A stretch of 64,000 nucleotides of DNA, from the NCBI GenBank assembly GCA_951799405.1, contig OX637363.1, positions 4,774,001 through 4,838,000 on the forward strand, in the 5' to 3' direction. The DNA is from Agapetus fuscipes. Taxonomy: Eukaryota > Arthropoda > Insecta > Trichoptera > Glossosomatidae. The position numbers and the translations under genes are program-made. Below are positions 30,572 through 41,640 of this stretch, one piece after another. Within the stretch, counting starts at the first letter, position 1. Each line of letters starts with the position of its first letter. The notes below the pieces were generated by a model. That model searched no databases. It was not told where the DNA came from and was given only the letters and a program-made list of their open reading frames with translations.

Positions 30572-33500
30572 ATGACGTCAGAACGCGAGAAACGGGCATT
30601 TCAACGACGTAAGGAGCGCCTCCAGAATGAGATAGAGACGTACTTGGAACGGGCACAATGCATTTTCGATACCATTAATTCAATTCATTTGGGAGAAATT
30701 TATTTGCGTAAATTTAAAGTGCACGCGGCAGGCATTGACAACTGGCGTAAAGAATTTTTATTACTGGTAAAAGAAAAAAATGATTTAATTGCAGAAAGTG
30801 AGGAAGATGAAGCAACAGATAATAATATTATTCTGTCATTTGAAGACTTATACGCTGAAATTAAATATACTTACGAGAATTTAAAAGACACAACAAAATC
30901 CTCAAGTGCAAATGATATTCCTTTAAAAAGGAGCATCCAACTACCACGATTAGAGCTGTGTGCCTTCAACGGAGATGTAAACAATTGGCCGGTGTTTTAT
31001 GAAAATTTTAAATCTATGGTCCATGAGAATGACAGTCTAACGGAAGGTGAAAAGATTCAATATTTAGTTGGAAAACTGGTAGGAAAAGCTCAAAGCATTT
31101 GCCAAGGTTTATTGCCAACTGCTCAAAATTATACAATTTTATGGAATTCGTTGGTCAAGAAATACAACGATAAGCGCGTTCTGGCAACAACTTATCTAGA
31201 GAAATTGTTAAATATTCCTGCAGTAAAGGAACCATCTGCCTCAAACTTGGAGGACTTTATTGATCTATTTTCAGGTTTAACTGCTGCAATCAAACAGTTG
31301 AACATGGAGAATCTAGAAGACTTTATATTCATACACATTGCGTGTAAGAAACTTGACATGGATACGATTAAGGCTTTTGAAGTTTCTATACAAGATTCTT
31401 CAGACTCAGTAGATTCAATAAAATTTGTGGAATTCATTAGAAATTACTCGCGAATACTACAGCGCGCAAACGGAAGTAGAAGCAGTAAAATTAACAATCA
31501 AATTAACGCGATGCCGCGCAAGCCCTCAGCTTCCCAGAAAAACGTTAGGGCATTTGTGACAGTTAATACTGACAAATGTTTGTTGTGCGGAGATAACAAC
31601 CACTCAAAGTTGTACCAGTGTCCGAAATACACTATCCTGGACGCTCGGGAAAGGTACAATTTTATAAAATCAAAGAAATTATGTGTCAATTGTCTAAGTA
31701 CGATGCATAATCTCAAGAATTGTAAATCAAAGGGAAGATGCAGCGTTTGTAATCGATCCCACCATACTAGCCTGCATTTCAACTTGAATTTGCAAGCCGC
31801 GGCCGAAGAAAAGGCGGAGCCCCTAGCGCTTTGTGCTATGGGCCCTAATTCTAGTGAGGTAGAATCTACGGTTTTACTAGGAACTGTTTGTTGTGTAATC
31901 TTAGACAAGCGGGGTCAAAGACACACTATTCGCGCTTTATTAGACAGTGCTTCACAGAGAGACATAATAACGGCCTCCTGTTGTCGAGAACTTCATCTTG
32001 ATGTAAAGACGACGCGAGACAAAGTTGTTTCAGGAATAGGGGATATTGTCAACCCTATCAAGGGAGTGACAACAATTACCCTTCTTTCGAGAGTTGAGAA
32101 ATCGGTCAATTTTAAACTATCGCCTTTGGTGGTTAATCAAATAACTGATAAAATACCCGTCGCCAACATTAATATTGAAAATTTAGAATATTTAAAATCA
32201 TTACGTTTGGCTGATGAAAAATATTTTATTCCCGGAAAAATTGACATGATTCTGGGTGCAGATGTATTCTCCCGTGTGATAAAACACAACACTATCTCAC
32301 GAAATTTAGGCGAGCCAGTTGCACTGGATACCCTATTTGGGTATGTGATACTAGGGAAAGTTCCAGTGCTACCGGCAATCAAAACAGATTATTGTTTCTT
32401 TTCAACAATTGAAATTGAAATGAAAAATATCTTGGAGTTGGAGGACGTACCGGACGTCTCCACTCCACAAATCGAGGAGCTGGTATGTGAAGAGAAATAT
32501 ACCAACACCACCACGAGAGACAAGACTGGTAGATTTTCCGTAATGCTGCCTTTCAAGACCGATCCGGGGCAGCTTGGTGATTCTCAGAGAGCGGCAGAGC
32601 GGAGATTTTACGCGTTGGAAAGGAAACTGCTTTCAAACTCTTCTGTAAAATTGGAATACGACCTTATTTTCAAAAATTATATACAAGAAGGGTATTTAAA
32701 TCCTGTAAATATAAATTCGGATCAATGCTTGAGCTTGCAATACATAGCCCCGCATCATGCAGTGATACGTGAAAATAAATCCACAACTAAGGTTCGCGCA
32801 GTAATAGATGCTAGTATGAAAACTACATCAGGATTATCGCTGAATGATGTTCTACATACGGGTAGAAATCTTCAAAATGATCTATTTAAAATAATATTAC
32901 ACTTTCGCTTGTTTCCAGTTGCTCTAAGCGCTGACATACGTAAAATGTATATGCAAATTCTGGTAAATAAAGAGCATAGATGCTATCAGAGAGTTTTATA
33001 TCGGTTTGATAAAAATGATCCACTTCAGCTTTTTGAATTTACACGCGTACCATTTGGCTTAAAGTGCAGCCCATACCTTGCAATGCGTACCGTTCGTCGT
33101 TTAATTGATGATGAGCGAACACGTTTTCCATTAGCGGCACTTGTAGCAGAGAGAGATATTTACATGGATGATTTGGTTTCTAGCTGTTTAAATGATGAAG
33201 AGGCTATCGCACTTTCAAACCAGTTGATTGAATTATTTCTTGCGGGCGGTTTTGAATTAGTGAAGTTCTCGAGTAATTCACCATCAGTCATGGGAGGCAT
33301 TCCCTCAGCTTGTCGCATTTCTGAAGCTGTGGAGTTCAGTTCAGAAGATCAATGTACCATCCTTGGTTTGCATTGGTTGCCTGGAAAGGATGTTTTTACC
33401 TTTAGTGTCACTAACAAATTTCGTAAATGTACAAAACGAAATATTCTGTCGACAATTGCGCGCTTCTGGGATTTGATGGGGTTTGTCGCACCCGTGATTG

Positions 33501-35710
33501 TAACAGCTAAATTAATGATTAAATTTCTCTGGGAACATAAAATCGATTGGGACGATTGTCCTCCTCAGAGTATAATTTCAACTTGGGAAAATTATGAATC
33601 GGAACTCCCACTCCTTCAAAGTATTCAGCTGCCACGTCATACAGGTGTAACGCAGGAGTCGATTATATCCCTATTGGGATTCGCGGACGCAAGTGAGAGA
33701 GCATATGGAGCGGTGATATATATTCATGTATATAATCCTCCAAGTAAACGCGGAGAAATAAGTTTAGCTTGTGCAAAGTCGCGAGTAGCTCCAAGTCGTA
33801 CAATATCTTTAGCAAGACTTGAATTATCGGGAATATTGATATTGTCAAAATTAATGCGTGTAGTCATTGATACATATTCAACTCGCTGCCAAATTAATAA
33901 TGTATACGCCTTTTCTGATAGTACAGTGGCACTCGCTTGGGTTCATTCACACCCATCCCGCTGGCAGACTTTCATCGCGAATAGAGTAACTATAATTCAG
34001 GATAATATACCTCCAAGTCAGTTTTATCATATTGCCGGGAAAGACAATCCCGCGGATTGTCTCTCACGCGGCCTGACTCCCGCACAATTAATTGACCACC
34101 CGCTCTGGTTTAAAGGCCCTGCCTTCGCGCGCTCACCAATTGAAGAATGGATTTTTTGTAAATTTGATCCAAATACTATTGAAAACCCGCCGGAACAAAA
34201 AATAAAAGTTATGACTGTAATGGATAACTTACCCAAGCAACCAACTTTATTAGGTTCACTCGCTGAACGAATCTCTTCCTGGAGTAAATTGTTAAGAGTT
34301 GTTATTTACATACTTCGTTTTATAAAAAGATTGTCATCAAAATTTGAAGTCTCTCACCTACGGTTTGCAGAAATCGTAGTTATAAAAGACTTACAAAATC
34401 ATCATTTTTCGAACGAAATTAAAAACGCGAAAGCCGGTAAAGTCTTATCTCCTGCATTTCGTAAGCTTAATGCCTTTATCGACGCCGATGGGTTGTTACG
34501 AGTAGGAGGGAGACTTGTAAACGCTGACTTAGCTTATGACAGTAAACATCCAATACTTTTACCAGGTCGCGGTCATATTTTGAATTTAATCATTGATTAC
34601 TATCATAGAAAATTCTTGCATTCCGGACCTCAGTTACTGATGTCCCTTTTGCGACAAAATTTCTGGATTTTGTCGGCTAGAAATATTGTGCGTAAACGCG
34701 TCCAATTATGTAATACTTGTTATAAGGTTAATCCAAAATCACGCTTCCCCCTCATGGGGGATTTACCTGCCTGTCGGGTAAATGAAGGTAAGGCATTTTT
34801 CCACTGTGGCATAGACTACGCGGGCCCCTTAAGTGTGATTCCTTATAGAAAAAGAGGTGTGCACAAAATTAAAGCATACATTTGTGTGTTTGTGTGCTTA
34901 ATCACGAAAGCGGTTCATATCGAACTCGCATCAGATCTAAGCACGGAAACATTTATTAACGCTCTTAAGCGATTTTTGTCGCGACGCGGGCCGGTAAAAA
35001 TAATGTACTCAGACTGTGGGACAAACTTCATTGGTGCAAAATCTCACCTCGATGCTCTCTATGGTCTCCTGGAGTCTGAAGCTTTTCAAAATAAGTTCGA
35101 CAGGGAACTAAGAGACCATCGGATAGATTGGAAGTTCAATCCCCCATCCGCCCCGCATTTCGGTGGAATTTGGGAGAGTAACGTGCGGAGTATCAAACTC
35201 CATCTGAATCGAGTAATTGGTAAACAATTATTGACATTCGAGGAAATGTCTACAGTACTTGCGCAAATTGAAGCAATTTTAAACTCCAGACCGCTTTCAT
35301 GTTTGAGTGCCGATCCATCCGAACCTATTGCTCTAACCCCCGCACATTTTCTCACATTGACTCCTCTAAAGTCACTTCCGGCGACAGATACCTCCTCTAG
35401 AGACATTAGTTTACTGTCTCGTAAACAGTATGTGGACCATTTAGTTCAGTCTTTCTGGAAACGGTGGAAGGTGGAGTACCTTCACACTCTCCAAACGCGT
35501 CAGAAATGGAACACGGAAACAGAGCCAATCAAGATTGGATCTGTTGTCTTGTTAAAAACTGAAGGTAGTGCACCTCTTAATTGGCCACTAGGAGTTATTG
35601 AGGATGTCTTTCCGGGAGCGGACGGTATAGCTAGAGTAGTTAATGTCCGGACGAAAACTGGAACTTATAGGCGTCCAGTTGTCAAGGTTTGTCCGTTGCC
35701 AAATCAATAA
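30572..35710 (+). CDS. BEL/Pao gag-pol polyprotein (1712 aa)
   Basis: A single open frame. Residues 1-320 are the Gag-like region (DUF1759 type). Zinc knuckles lie at 336-403 (CLLC at 336, KLCVNC with C371, CSVC at 390). An aspartic protease has its active Asp at 458 in LLDSAS. The Pao-type reverse transcriptase has Asp788 (ALSADIRKMYMQ) and YMDD at 864-867. RNase H has Asp1039 (GFADAS) and later SDST and NPADCLSRG motifs. The integrase has Asp1415 (GIDYAGP), Asp1481 (SDCGTNF) and Glu1535 (WESNVR). A DUF5641-type C-terminus ends the protein. All catalytic residues are present and no stop interrupts them, so it could be active. Confidence 0.95.
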   Translation: MTSEREKRAFQRRKERLQNEIETYLERAQCIFDTINSIHLGEIYLRKFKVHAAGIDNWRKEFLLLVKEKNDLIAESEEDEATDNNIILSFEDLYAEIKYTYENLKDTTKSSSANDIPLKRSIQLPRLELCAFNGDVNNWPVFYENFKSMVHENDSLTEGEKIQYLVGKLVGKAQSICQGLLPTAQNYTILWNSLVKKYNDKRVLATTYLEKLLNIPAVKEPSASNLEDFIDLFSGLTAAIKQLNMENLEDFIFIHIACKKLDMDTIKAFEVSIQDSSDSVDSIKFVEFIRNYSRILQRANGSRSSKINNQINAMPRKPSASQKNVRAFVTVNTDKCLLCGDNNHSKLYQCPKYTILDARERYNFIKSKKLCVNCLSTMHNLKNCKSKGRCSVCNRSHHTSLHFNLNLQAAAEEKAEPLALCAMGPNSSEVESTVLLGTVCCVILDKRGQRHTIRALLDSASQRDIITASCCRELHLDVKTTRDKVVSGIGDIVNPIKGVTTITLLSRVEKSVNFKLSPLVVNQITDKIPVANINIENLEYLKSLRLADEKYFIPGKIDMILGADVFSRVIKHNTISRNLGEPVALDTLFGYVILGKVPVLPAIKTDYCFFSTIEIEMKNILELEDVPDVSTPQIEELVCEEKYTNTTTRDKTGRFSVMLPFKTDPGQLGDSQRAAERRFYALERKLLSNSSVKLEYDLIFKNYIQEGYLNPVNINSDQCLSLQYIAPHHAVIRENKSTTKVRAVIDASMKTTSGLSLNDVLHTGRNLQNDLFKIILHFRLFPVALSADIRKMYMQILVNKEHRCYQRVLYRFDKNDPLQLFEFTRVPFGLKCSPYLAMRTVRRLIDDERTRFPLAALVAERDIYMDDLVSSCLNDEEAIALSNQLIELFLAGGFELVKFSSNSPSVMGGIPSACRISEAVEFSSEDQCTILGLHWLPGKDVFTFSVTNKFRKCTKRNILSTIARFWDLMGFVAPVIVTAKLMIKFLWEHKIDWDDCPPQSIISTWENYESELPLLQSIQLPRHTGVTQESIISLLGFADASERAYGAVIYIHVYNPPSKRGEISLACAKSRVAPSRTISLARLELSGILILSKLMRVVIDTYSTRCQINNVYAFSDSTVALAWVHSHPSRWQTFIANRVTIIQDNIPPSQFYHIAGKDNPADCLSRGLTPAQLIDHPLWFKGPAFARSPIEEWIFCKFDPNTIENPPEQKIKVMTVMDNLPKQPTLLGSLAERISSWSKLLRVVIYILRFIKRLSSKFEVSHLRFAEIVVIKDLQNHHFSNEIKNAKAGKVLSPAFRKLNAFIDADGLLRVGGRLVNADLAYDSKHPILLPGRGHILNLIIDYYHRKFLHSGPQLLMSLLRQNFWILSARNIVRKRVQLCNTCYKVNPKSRFPLMGDLPACRVNEGKAFFHCGIDYAGPLSVIPYRKRGVHKIKAYICVFVCLITKAVHIELASDLSTETFINALKRFLSRRGPVKIMYSDCGTNFIGAKSHLDALYGLLESEAFQNKFDRELRDHRIDWKFNPPSAPHFGGIWESNVRSIKLHLNRVIGKQLLTFEEMSTVLAQIEAILNSRPLSCLSADPSEPIALTPAHFLTLTPLKSLPATDTSSRDISLLSRKQYVDHLVQSFWKRWKVEYLHTLQTRQKWNTETEPIKIGSVVLLKTEGSAPLNWPLGVIEDVFPGADGIARVVNVRTKTGTYRRPVVKVCPLPNQ

Positions 35711-35817
35711 CATTACAAAATAATATACAGTCCACTCGCTAAATTAAGTAGATTTAAGTTATAATAATAAACAAATAAAAAAAAAAAATCATTGTTTTGA
35801 AAGGACTACGTCCTCTC

Positions 35818-35830
35818 AAGCTGGGGGGCA
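35818..35830 (+). promoter_or_regulatory. Polypurine tract of the BEL element
   Basis: agctggggggca immediately precedes the 3' LTR, where plus-strand DNA synthesis is primed. Confidence 0.75.
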
Positions 35831-35959
35831 TGTTTGGGCGAACTGTTAGGTAGGTTTGTTATGGGTAGCTGGCCATAAAATCCTTGTCCTTGTGCCTATA
35901 ATCTGACCTATCCGATTTGCCCAATCACCTGTCTCCAGCCAGTACTTCTTCATACGCGG
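35831..35959 (+). repeat. 3' LTR, left part
   Basis: 129 bases identical to the start of the 5' LTR, ending in atacgcgg, which is the hAT target site. Confidence 0.93.
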
Positions 35960-36483
35960 CAGTGACGTGCATATCATAAAGACCATTAGGCCTCGCCTAA
36001 CTTACTTTTTAGGAAAGAAAAAATATTTTTGTAACAATAATTTTAATAAGAAACAATATTAATCGACGCCTAAAAGATAGGCAATTTTCGTAGCCCCGAA
36101 TTAGACATTTGTAAGTTAGCGCCTACCGTTTTCACGCATGCAATACGCTCAGCGCGGTCCAGCAAGGAGATTTTGAACTTTATCTCGGTCCTAGCGCGGC
36201 CATACATGTAAACAAATTCCCACTCATACATCCACATGTGGCCACCGTCTGTACGCTTCAACTCAGGCTTGCCTGGGTCAAAAGACAATAATAATTGGAA
36301 ACGCACTTACGTCATAGTAGAGTAGAGACAGAAATAAACTGGTGATATATATGAAAGAGATGCAGAAAAGAAGTGTGTGAATTTTAACTTTTTGTTCATT
36401 CTCCAATTTCTTCCAAGCCCGCGCGCGTTATTTTTGACGTCTGTGATTGTTTTTGTGATTTATTGTGAAACTTAATTATTACA

Positions 36484-37602
36484 ATGGATAACTTCAGTTG
36501 TGAAAATTGTAAGGGAAATGTGTGCTTTCTAAAAATTAAATTCGGTTCGTTTTCTAAGCTTAGTTTTAACGATAAAATGCAAGTGATAAGTAAAGGACGG
36601 TCAACACCATCTTTAGAGTTAGTGCAAATCCAGAAAACGGTTAATCGGTCGAGAAGATTTCACAAATCAGCTTATGAAACTTTTTCGTGGTTAACTGGCT
36701 GTGTGCATAGTAATCGTTTGTTTTGTTTTTCGTGCTTGTTGTTTTCAAACGATAAATCTGTTTGGTGCGATACCGGGTATATAGATTTGCATAATTTACA
36801 TGGTACCGCGAAAAAACATGAAACTTCCCTCAGACATATTGAATCGTCTTTAAAAATTAAAATGTTTGGTAAAAATCGTATTGAGACAAGAATCAATCAT
36901 CAATTACGTGAAGATATCGATAAACATAATGCAAAGGTAGAACGAAATATTAATATTTTTAAACGATTAATCGATATAGTTTGTTTTCTAGGAAAACAAG
37001 AGTTACCGTTTCGTGGAGCCAGTGAAAGTTCTTCTTCAGTTAATAAAGGGAATTTTTTAGAGTTAGTAGACCTCTTAGCTAAATACGACGGTGTTTTAGA
37101 AAATCACCTGCAAATTTGCACAAATGCTTTTACCGGTTTATCTTGTAGAACCCAGAATGATTTAATTTCTAGTGTAGATTCCTTAATTAATGATTTAATT
37201 CAAAGTCAAATTAATTCGACGGATTTTGTTGCTATAATGATTGACGAAACGCCAGATATAAGCGGTCGAGAACAATTAGTTATTATTTTGCGGTATTTTC
37301 ATGAATCTCAGGTTGTAGATCGTTTCATCAAATACGTAGATGTGAGTGCTGATCGCACAACTTCATCTCTTAGTGCCGTGGTGTTGGAAATTCTCGAAAA
37401 ATATAATTGTTTATCTAAATTAGTAGCTCAAACATACGACGGGGCAGCAGTTTTATCGTCTGAACAAAACGGAGTTCAAGCATTAGTAAGGATTCAATGC
37501 CCATTGGCTTTATATGTTTGGTGTTCCGCGCATGTCCTAAATTTAGTTCTATCAAAATCTTTCGAACGTGTCGGGGAAGCAAAGCGTTTTTTCATATTTT
37601 AA
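36484..37602 (+). pseudogene. hAT transposase (ZMYM/DUF4371 type), N-terminal two thirds before a frameshift
   Basis: Starts at ATG 36484 and runs 372 codons. A Cys-rich TTF-type zinc finger region comes first (WLTGCVHSNRLFCFSCLLFS, then H-rich TAKKHETSLRH). A DUF4371 block follows (FRGASESSSSVNKGNFLELV). The RNase H-fold catalytic domain has Asp254 (MIDETPDIS) and Asp319 (QTYDGA), and the CSAH motif. The frame stops at 37602, just after a run of six T at 37587-37592. The normal continuation lies in another frame, so one T has probably been lost. Whether this is a real mutation or an assembly error cannot be told. Confidence 0.85.
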
Positions 37603-38639
37603 AAATGTTGGGTAATTTTTTTCACACTAGCACGAAACGTTTAGCTCATTTTAATAAATTCGCTGACATGAAAAAAATTCCTCGCGCTTCTGAGACTCGT
37701 TGGTCGTATCACTCGCGTATAGTAAACGTTGTATTTAAAGAAAAAAGTAACTTGATTAATTTCTTCGAGGAAATGTGTGACAATGTGGATCTGTGGGACG
37801 GTGATACATTAACACAAGCTACGTCTTTTTTCTATAGCCTGAAAGAATTTGAATTTAATTTTTTTTTACATATTTTTGATGCCATTTTCTCAGAGACGGA
37901 CATTATTTTCGATATTCTACAAAACAAAACGTCTGATATTGCATACTGCGTTCGTAAAATTAAAGATTTCGAAGTTTATTTACTAAATTTACGTTCTAAG
38001 TTTATGGAAATTTATAATAAAGTAGTTAAAATTTGCGGAACTCCTAAACGAAAACGTAATATTGAAAATATGGAGACACATTTCAAACAACTCTTCAATG
38101 GATTGATTGACAATGTGGTTAGCGAGATTCGCGATCAGTTTAAGAGCTTAAAAGACTTAAAGTTTTTTGAGTTACTTGCTTGTGATAACTTCCGTAAGTT
38201 TACCTCTACTTTTCCTGACGATTTAGTGAATAACTTTGTAAGATTGTACAGCACTCTGAGCTTTGATGTAGACCGTTTAAAAAATGAATTAAGATGCGTT
38301 TATAAAACAGCGGATTTTCAAAATTTAAGTGTTCATGACTTAATAGAACATGTATTCACCAACAGTTTAGATAAAGTTTTCCCCCAGGTGGTCCGGCTGG
38401 CTAAGTTGATCGTCACTATTCCCGCGAGTAGTGCTTCTGCAGAGCGCTCTTTTTCGTCCCTCAAACGTTTGCACACATATTTGCGTAATACTCAGGGTCA
38501 GCAACGCCTCACCGACCTCTCGAGTATCGCGATAGAAAAAAAAATGTTGACTGATATAAAACGTGGTACTTCTTTTTACGATGACGTTTTAAAAGCATAT
38601 TTAAAAAAAGAGAGGCGCCCTGAGCTTATTTACAAATAA
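37584..38639 (+). pseudogene. hAT transposase, C-terminal part in the shifted frame
   Basis: From AFFHILKMLGNFF onward the transposase continues: SETRWSYHSRIV, a helical insertion domain and the hAT dimerisation region. The latter has IPASSASAERSFSSLKRLHT with the catalytic Glu in SAER. TAA is at 38637-38639. Together the parts give ~716 residues, normal for the family. An ATG at 37497 opens this frame but its first ~30 residues are not transposase-like. Confidence 0.85.
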
Positions 38640-39505
38640 GAGTGGCAGGGCTTGCATTCATTTATGATTTAGGTTTTTACATGCACATTTTCCTTACTTT
38701 TTTCGCAATTTTAAAAATCATTAAGTCAGCGGTTTTATGCCTTAGATACTGTGTGTGTTTGGAAGAATTGAGAAAAACGGCCTTTCTTAAGGCCACTTCA
38801 AGTATCGAGTTATTGACTTGTCTTATTATAATCAATCATTTACTCTGATATTTGATGTGGCTCAGGCGGCTTCCACTAAGCTTTTCATTATTTATGTGTA
38901 AGTGTCGTGGGACAAGAACAACTACATAATGCTAGAGATTCTACAATGACTAAGGTAAGAGTTTCATAGATACTTTAAAGGTCCGTCTGAAACGGCAACA
39001 AAAAACCACGGTGGTTATTTATTTAAGACAACTAATGCAATATTATTTCATTTTTAGGTTCAAGTTGGAATTACGGTCGTTTTACATGTTTACAATAATT
39101 ATAACTACACAGTTTTTTTTTAACGGATATTACACGAACCGTCATAAGACAACTTACATTATTCTCTTATAACAGTTCGTGAAATATCCGATAAAAAAAC
39201 CTACCTGCAATTATTGTAAATATTATTTCAGTTTTATACATGAAGGGACTATGTTATATGTTTCTTAACATTGTTTTCAGATAGTAATTGCTATTTCAAA
39301 TTTTGTTCAGACAGGTTTCCCTGGAAAAATCGGTTTTTCGTTTTTGGTTTAATTAAATTGTAAACGCCACTGGCTATATGGAATATGAAAAAACTCGGAT
39401 TTTTATTGTTTTGGAGTTGCGCACAAAAAATAATCTTGTCCTGTCGAAAACCGCCCAAAACCTAGAAGTTGCCGAACTAGATCTTAATTCCTATGATCGC
39501 CCCTG
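38640..39505. other. 3' noncoding region of hAT element D
   Basis: AT-rich with an imperfect inverted repeat, arms ~60 bp (39088-39226: tttacaataattat outward, ggatattacacgaac inward). Possibly a further small insertion. Confidence 0.5.
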
Positions 39506-39791
39506 ATACGCGGCCTTGGATAGACGTGTCCATCGCAGTGTACACCGCGCGCGAACGAAGGAGAAACCACACACAAAAACGCGACCAGTGCTCCGCGAAA
39601 GAGGCATCCATTGGAGATAAGGTGAGTCCAGACCATTTGATTCCGTGATTCCTTCCCCCTTGCTCCATTGGTTGGCTGCCTAGACAGATTTGTTGGGCAG
39701 TTCGTCCGATCGCGATAATCGAGAACCAGTTTGCGATCTCAAATCCTCCCCCTCGCATTACCACATGATAGCGTCAAACTTGGCGTTATCA
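39506..39791 (+). repeat. 3' LTR, right part
   Basis: After the duplicated atacgcgg (39506-39513) the LTR continues for 278 bases to ttatca. 129 plus 278 equals 407, the 5' LTR length. Confidence 0.93.
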
Positions 39792-39845
39792 ATACTCATT
39801 TTCGACGTCAAGTATTATACCTACCCAACCCTGATTACCAAAATA

Positions 39846-40560
39846 TATTCATTTAAAGCTCTCAGATGCATGCCCACAAACAAACACGTGTAGTTCGCGC
39901 GTACAAATGCTGAATGTGTTCTTACAAATAAAATCCAAACCTCAAATGAACATAAGCGCTACAACTTTTTCCGACCTTTCCTAACACAGGGGTGACATTG
40001 GCAAAGTGAACCATTTTTTACAGTATGAGTGGTCAGTCTCATACTAACCTATAAGTCAAGGAATACAAATAATAAATAACGTTTAAGTATAAAAAAAGAA
40101 CAAAACCATAAAAAGAAATCTATACAAAAAAGTCAATAATTTCCTATCCAAAAAATGTAACAAATTAATAAACCAACATTACAAATCAACATTGCAGGTT
40201 AGCCGCCACTTCTTCCTGTCGTTGCATACTTCTTTCATTTCATCATTACCTTTTTCATACAAGCCCTCCTCTTATTATGACTCTGGAAATCCCATTCATT
40301 CGCTATTTCAAAAATTTGATCCATCTATACTTTTCTCGGTCTTCCTATACCACGACATCCATCTATTCTTGCAACATATACTTTCTTCGTCAGTCTTTCA
40401 TCACTCATTCTCTCCATATGCCCGAACCATCTTAGCAAACTTCTTTTAATCTTCAATTTCACACTTTTTCTTACACCACATTCTGCTCTTACAAGATCAT
40501 TCCTCACCCTGTCACTTCGTTTTTTTCCCAATCATACTTCTTAGATAGTCCATTTCTGAA
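39846..40560 (-). mobile_element. LINE-A 3' end inside element E
   Basis: The minus strand encodes [20 protein letters not shown] then [15 protein letters not shown]. After it come a 3' UTR and the terminal module of the aatgctgaatgtg variant. 5' truncated. Confidence 0.75.
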
Positions 40561-41138
40561 ATCATCTTCCTTAAAATAATTTCAGTCATTCATAATTACA
40601 ACATTTAACGAAATAAAAAACAAGGTCGCGAAATAAATATGTACCTTTTTAAAGTAAAAAGTAAAAAGAAATATACCTAGCAATAACAAAATAAAAATAA
40701 AATTATAATTGTTTTCATTTCTCTTTCTAAGAATGAAACAATTATTTTACAGGTTCAATTTTTACTATTTACGAAAAATAAATATTTTCGAGTTTTAATG
40801 CCACAAAAATTTCAAAATTACTAAAAAATATAAAGGGGCGCCTGCGGCGCCCCTTCACACCTGGCGCCCTGGGCGGTCGCCCGACCGCGCCCAACCCTAG
40901 CGCCGGCCCTGCCTATGGTGTACACAGTGGATCAAACAATAAAAACCAAATTATTTGTATTTCAAAAAAACATATTCATTAGACAATTTTTTTTTCTGTT
41001 ATACACAATGGTTATACACCAATTTTAATCAAACGGAACAAAATAACATTAAATAAGTGGATGATAATACAGGAAAAATCCACATTGAAGAAGTAATAAG
41101 AATGTTGACGGGCATTGCTGCGTCTTCCGAGGTAAACG

Positions 41139-41230
41139 CAACTATGCTACAAATTTAGTGTAACTTCTTTCTGCGTTCTTCCCAAAGGGTCTCATGTGGC
41201 GAGTGGAATCTATTTATTTTTACAGGTAAG
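41139..41230 (-). mobile_element. tS2 SINE fragment inside element F
   Basis: Tail and part of body (gtgtaacttctttctgcgtt). Confidence 0.6.
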
Positions 41231-41640
41231 ATGATCGACTATGTACCCTATGATGTTGATCCACTGTGTACCCTTTCAACAAATTTCTTTTGGGGCAGAA
41301 ATTTATGTATTTCACTTTGTACAAAGTAATGGAGTAATGTTATAATGGAAGTAGGATTATTGTTAATGAGGATAAATGAATAACTTCTAGCAGAACTTCA
41401 ATACTTTAAAAATAAAAAGACAACAAAGCGAAGCTTAATTTTTACTTTTGACTGTCAGAAACACGTTTTGTAACTCAGCAAAACCAAACTGCATTGAAGT
41501 AGGTTTCTGTTTGGTTTAGACATGTTCAGACATGAGCACCATGCCAGGGTGTAAGCAATAGCCCTGTATAACTACTCATCTGGAAGAAACTGCCCTGATC
41601 CACTGTACCCACATGATCCACTGTTGCCACTTTGACCCTA

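Larger units (their letters stand above)
35960..39505 (+). mobile_element. Element D: hAT transposon inserted in the BEL 3' LTR
   Basis: Perfect 8-bp TSD atacgcgg (35952-35959, 39506-39513). Ends cagtgacgtgcat and cgcccctg are short imperfect inverted repeats. It carries a transposase gene in two frames and ~870 bases of 3' noncoding sequence, including an inverted repeat at 39088-39226. Confidence 0.93.
29726..39791 (+). mobile_element. Element C: BEL/Pao LTR retrotransposon, coding-intact
   Basis: Two 407-bp LTRs, TG..CA ended, look identical. TSD atact lies at 29721-29725 and 39792-39796. The internal region has one long gag-pol frame, 30572-35710, and a G-rich tract just before the 3' LTR. 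No env frame is present. The 3' LTR is interrupted by hAT element D. Identical LTRs imply very recent insertion. Confidence 0.95.
28843..39833. mobile_element. Element A: non-autonomous hAT-like element inserted in E
   Basis: Ends cagggttgggta and tacccaaccctg are perfect over 12 bp. Flanks are attaccat (28835-28842) and attaccaa (39834-39841), an 8-bp TSD with one change. The subterminal regions repeat cgtcgaaaat and its complement. Its own length without B and C is about 800 bp. Confidence 0.82.
26219..40911. mobile_element. Element E: hAT-like element inserted in F
   Basis: The 8-bp TSD cctatggt lies at 26211-26218 and 40912-40919. Ends cagagccggttttagcacta and the complement of cagggccggcgctagggttg fit hAT rules. 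Own sequence includes the A-rich tract 26400-27230 and 40560-40911. No transposase is seen. A short relative lies at 43457-43633. Confidence 0.82.
26011..41638. mobile_element. Element F: outermost TA-flanked TIR element of the nested stack
   Basis: Ends gggtcagtgtggcaacagtg (26011) and cactgttgccactttgaccc (to 41638) are inverted with few mismatches over 25 bp. They are flanked by TA on both sides (26009-26010, 41639-41640), as in Tc1/mariner-type insertion. Its own sequence is 26011-26210 plus about 40920-41638, with gatccactgtgtacc repeated inside. Everything between is later insertion. Confidence 0.78.

Noticed and set aside
31498..31908. Minus-strand frames inside the BEL polyprotein
   Set aside because: Shadows of the 1712-codon plus-strand frame, which has all expected domains.
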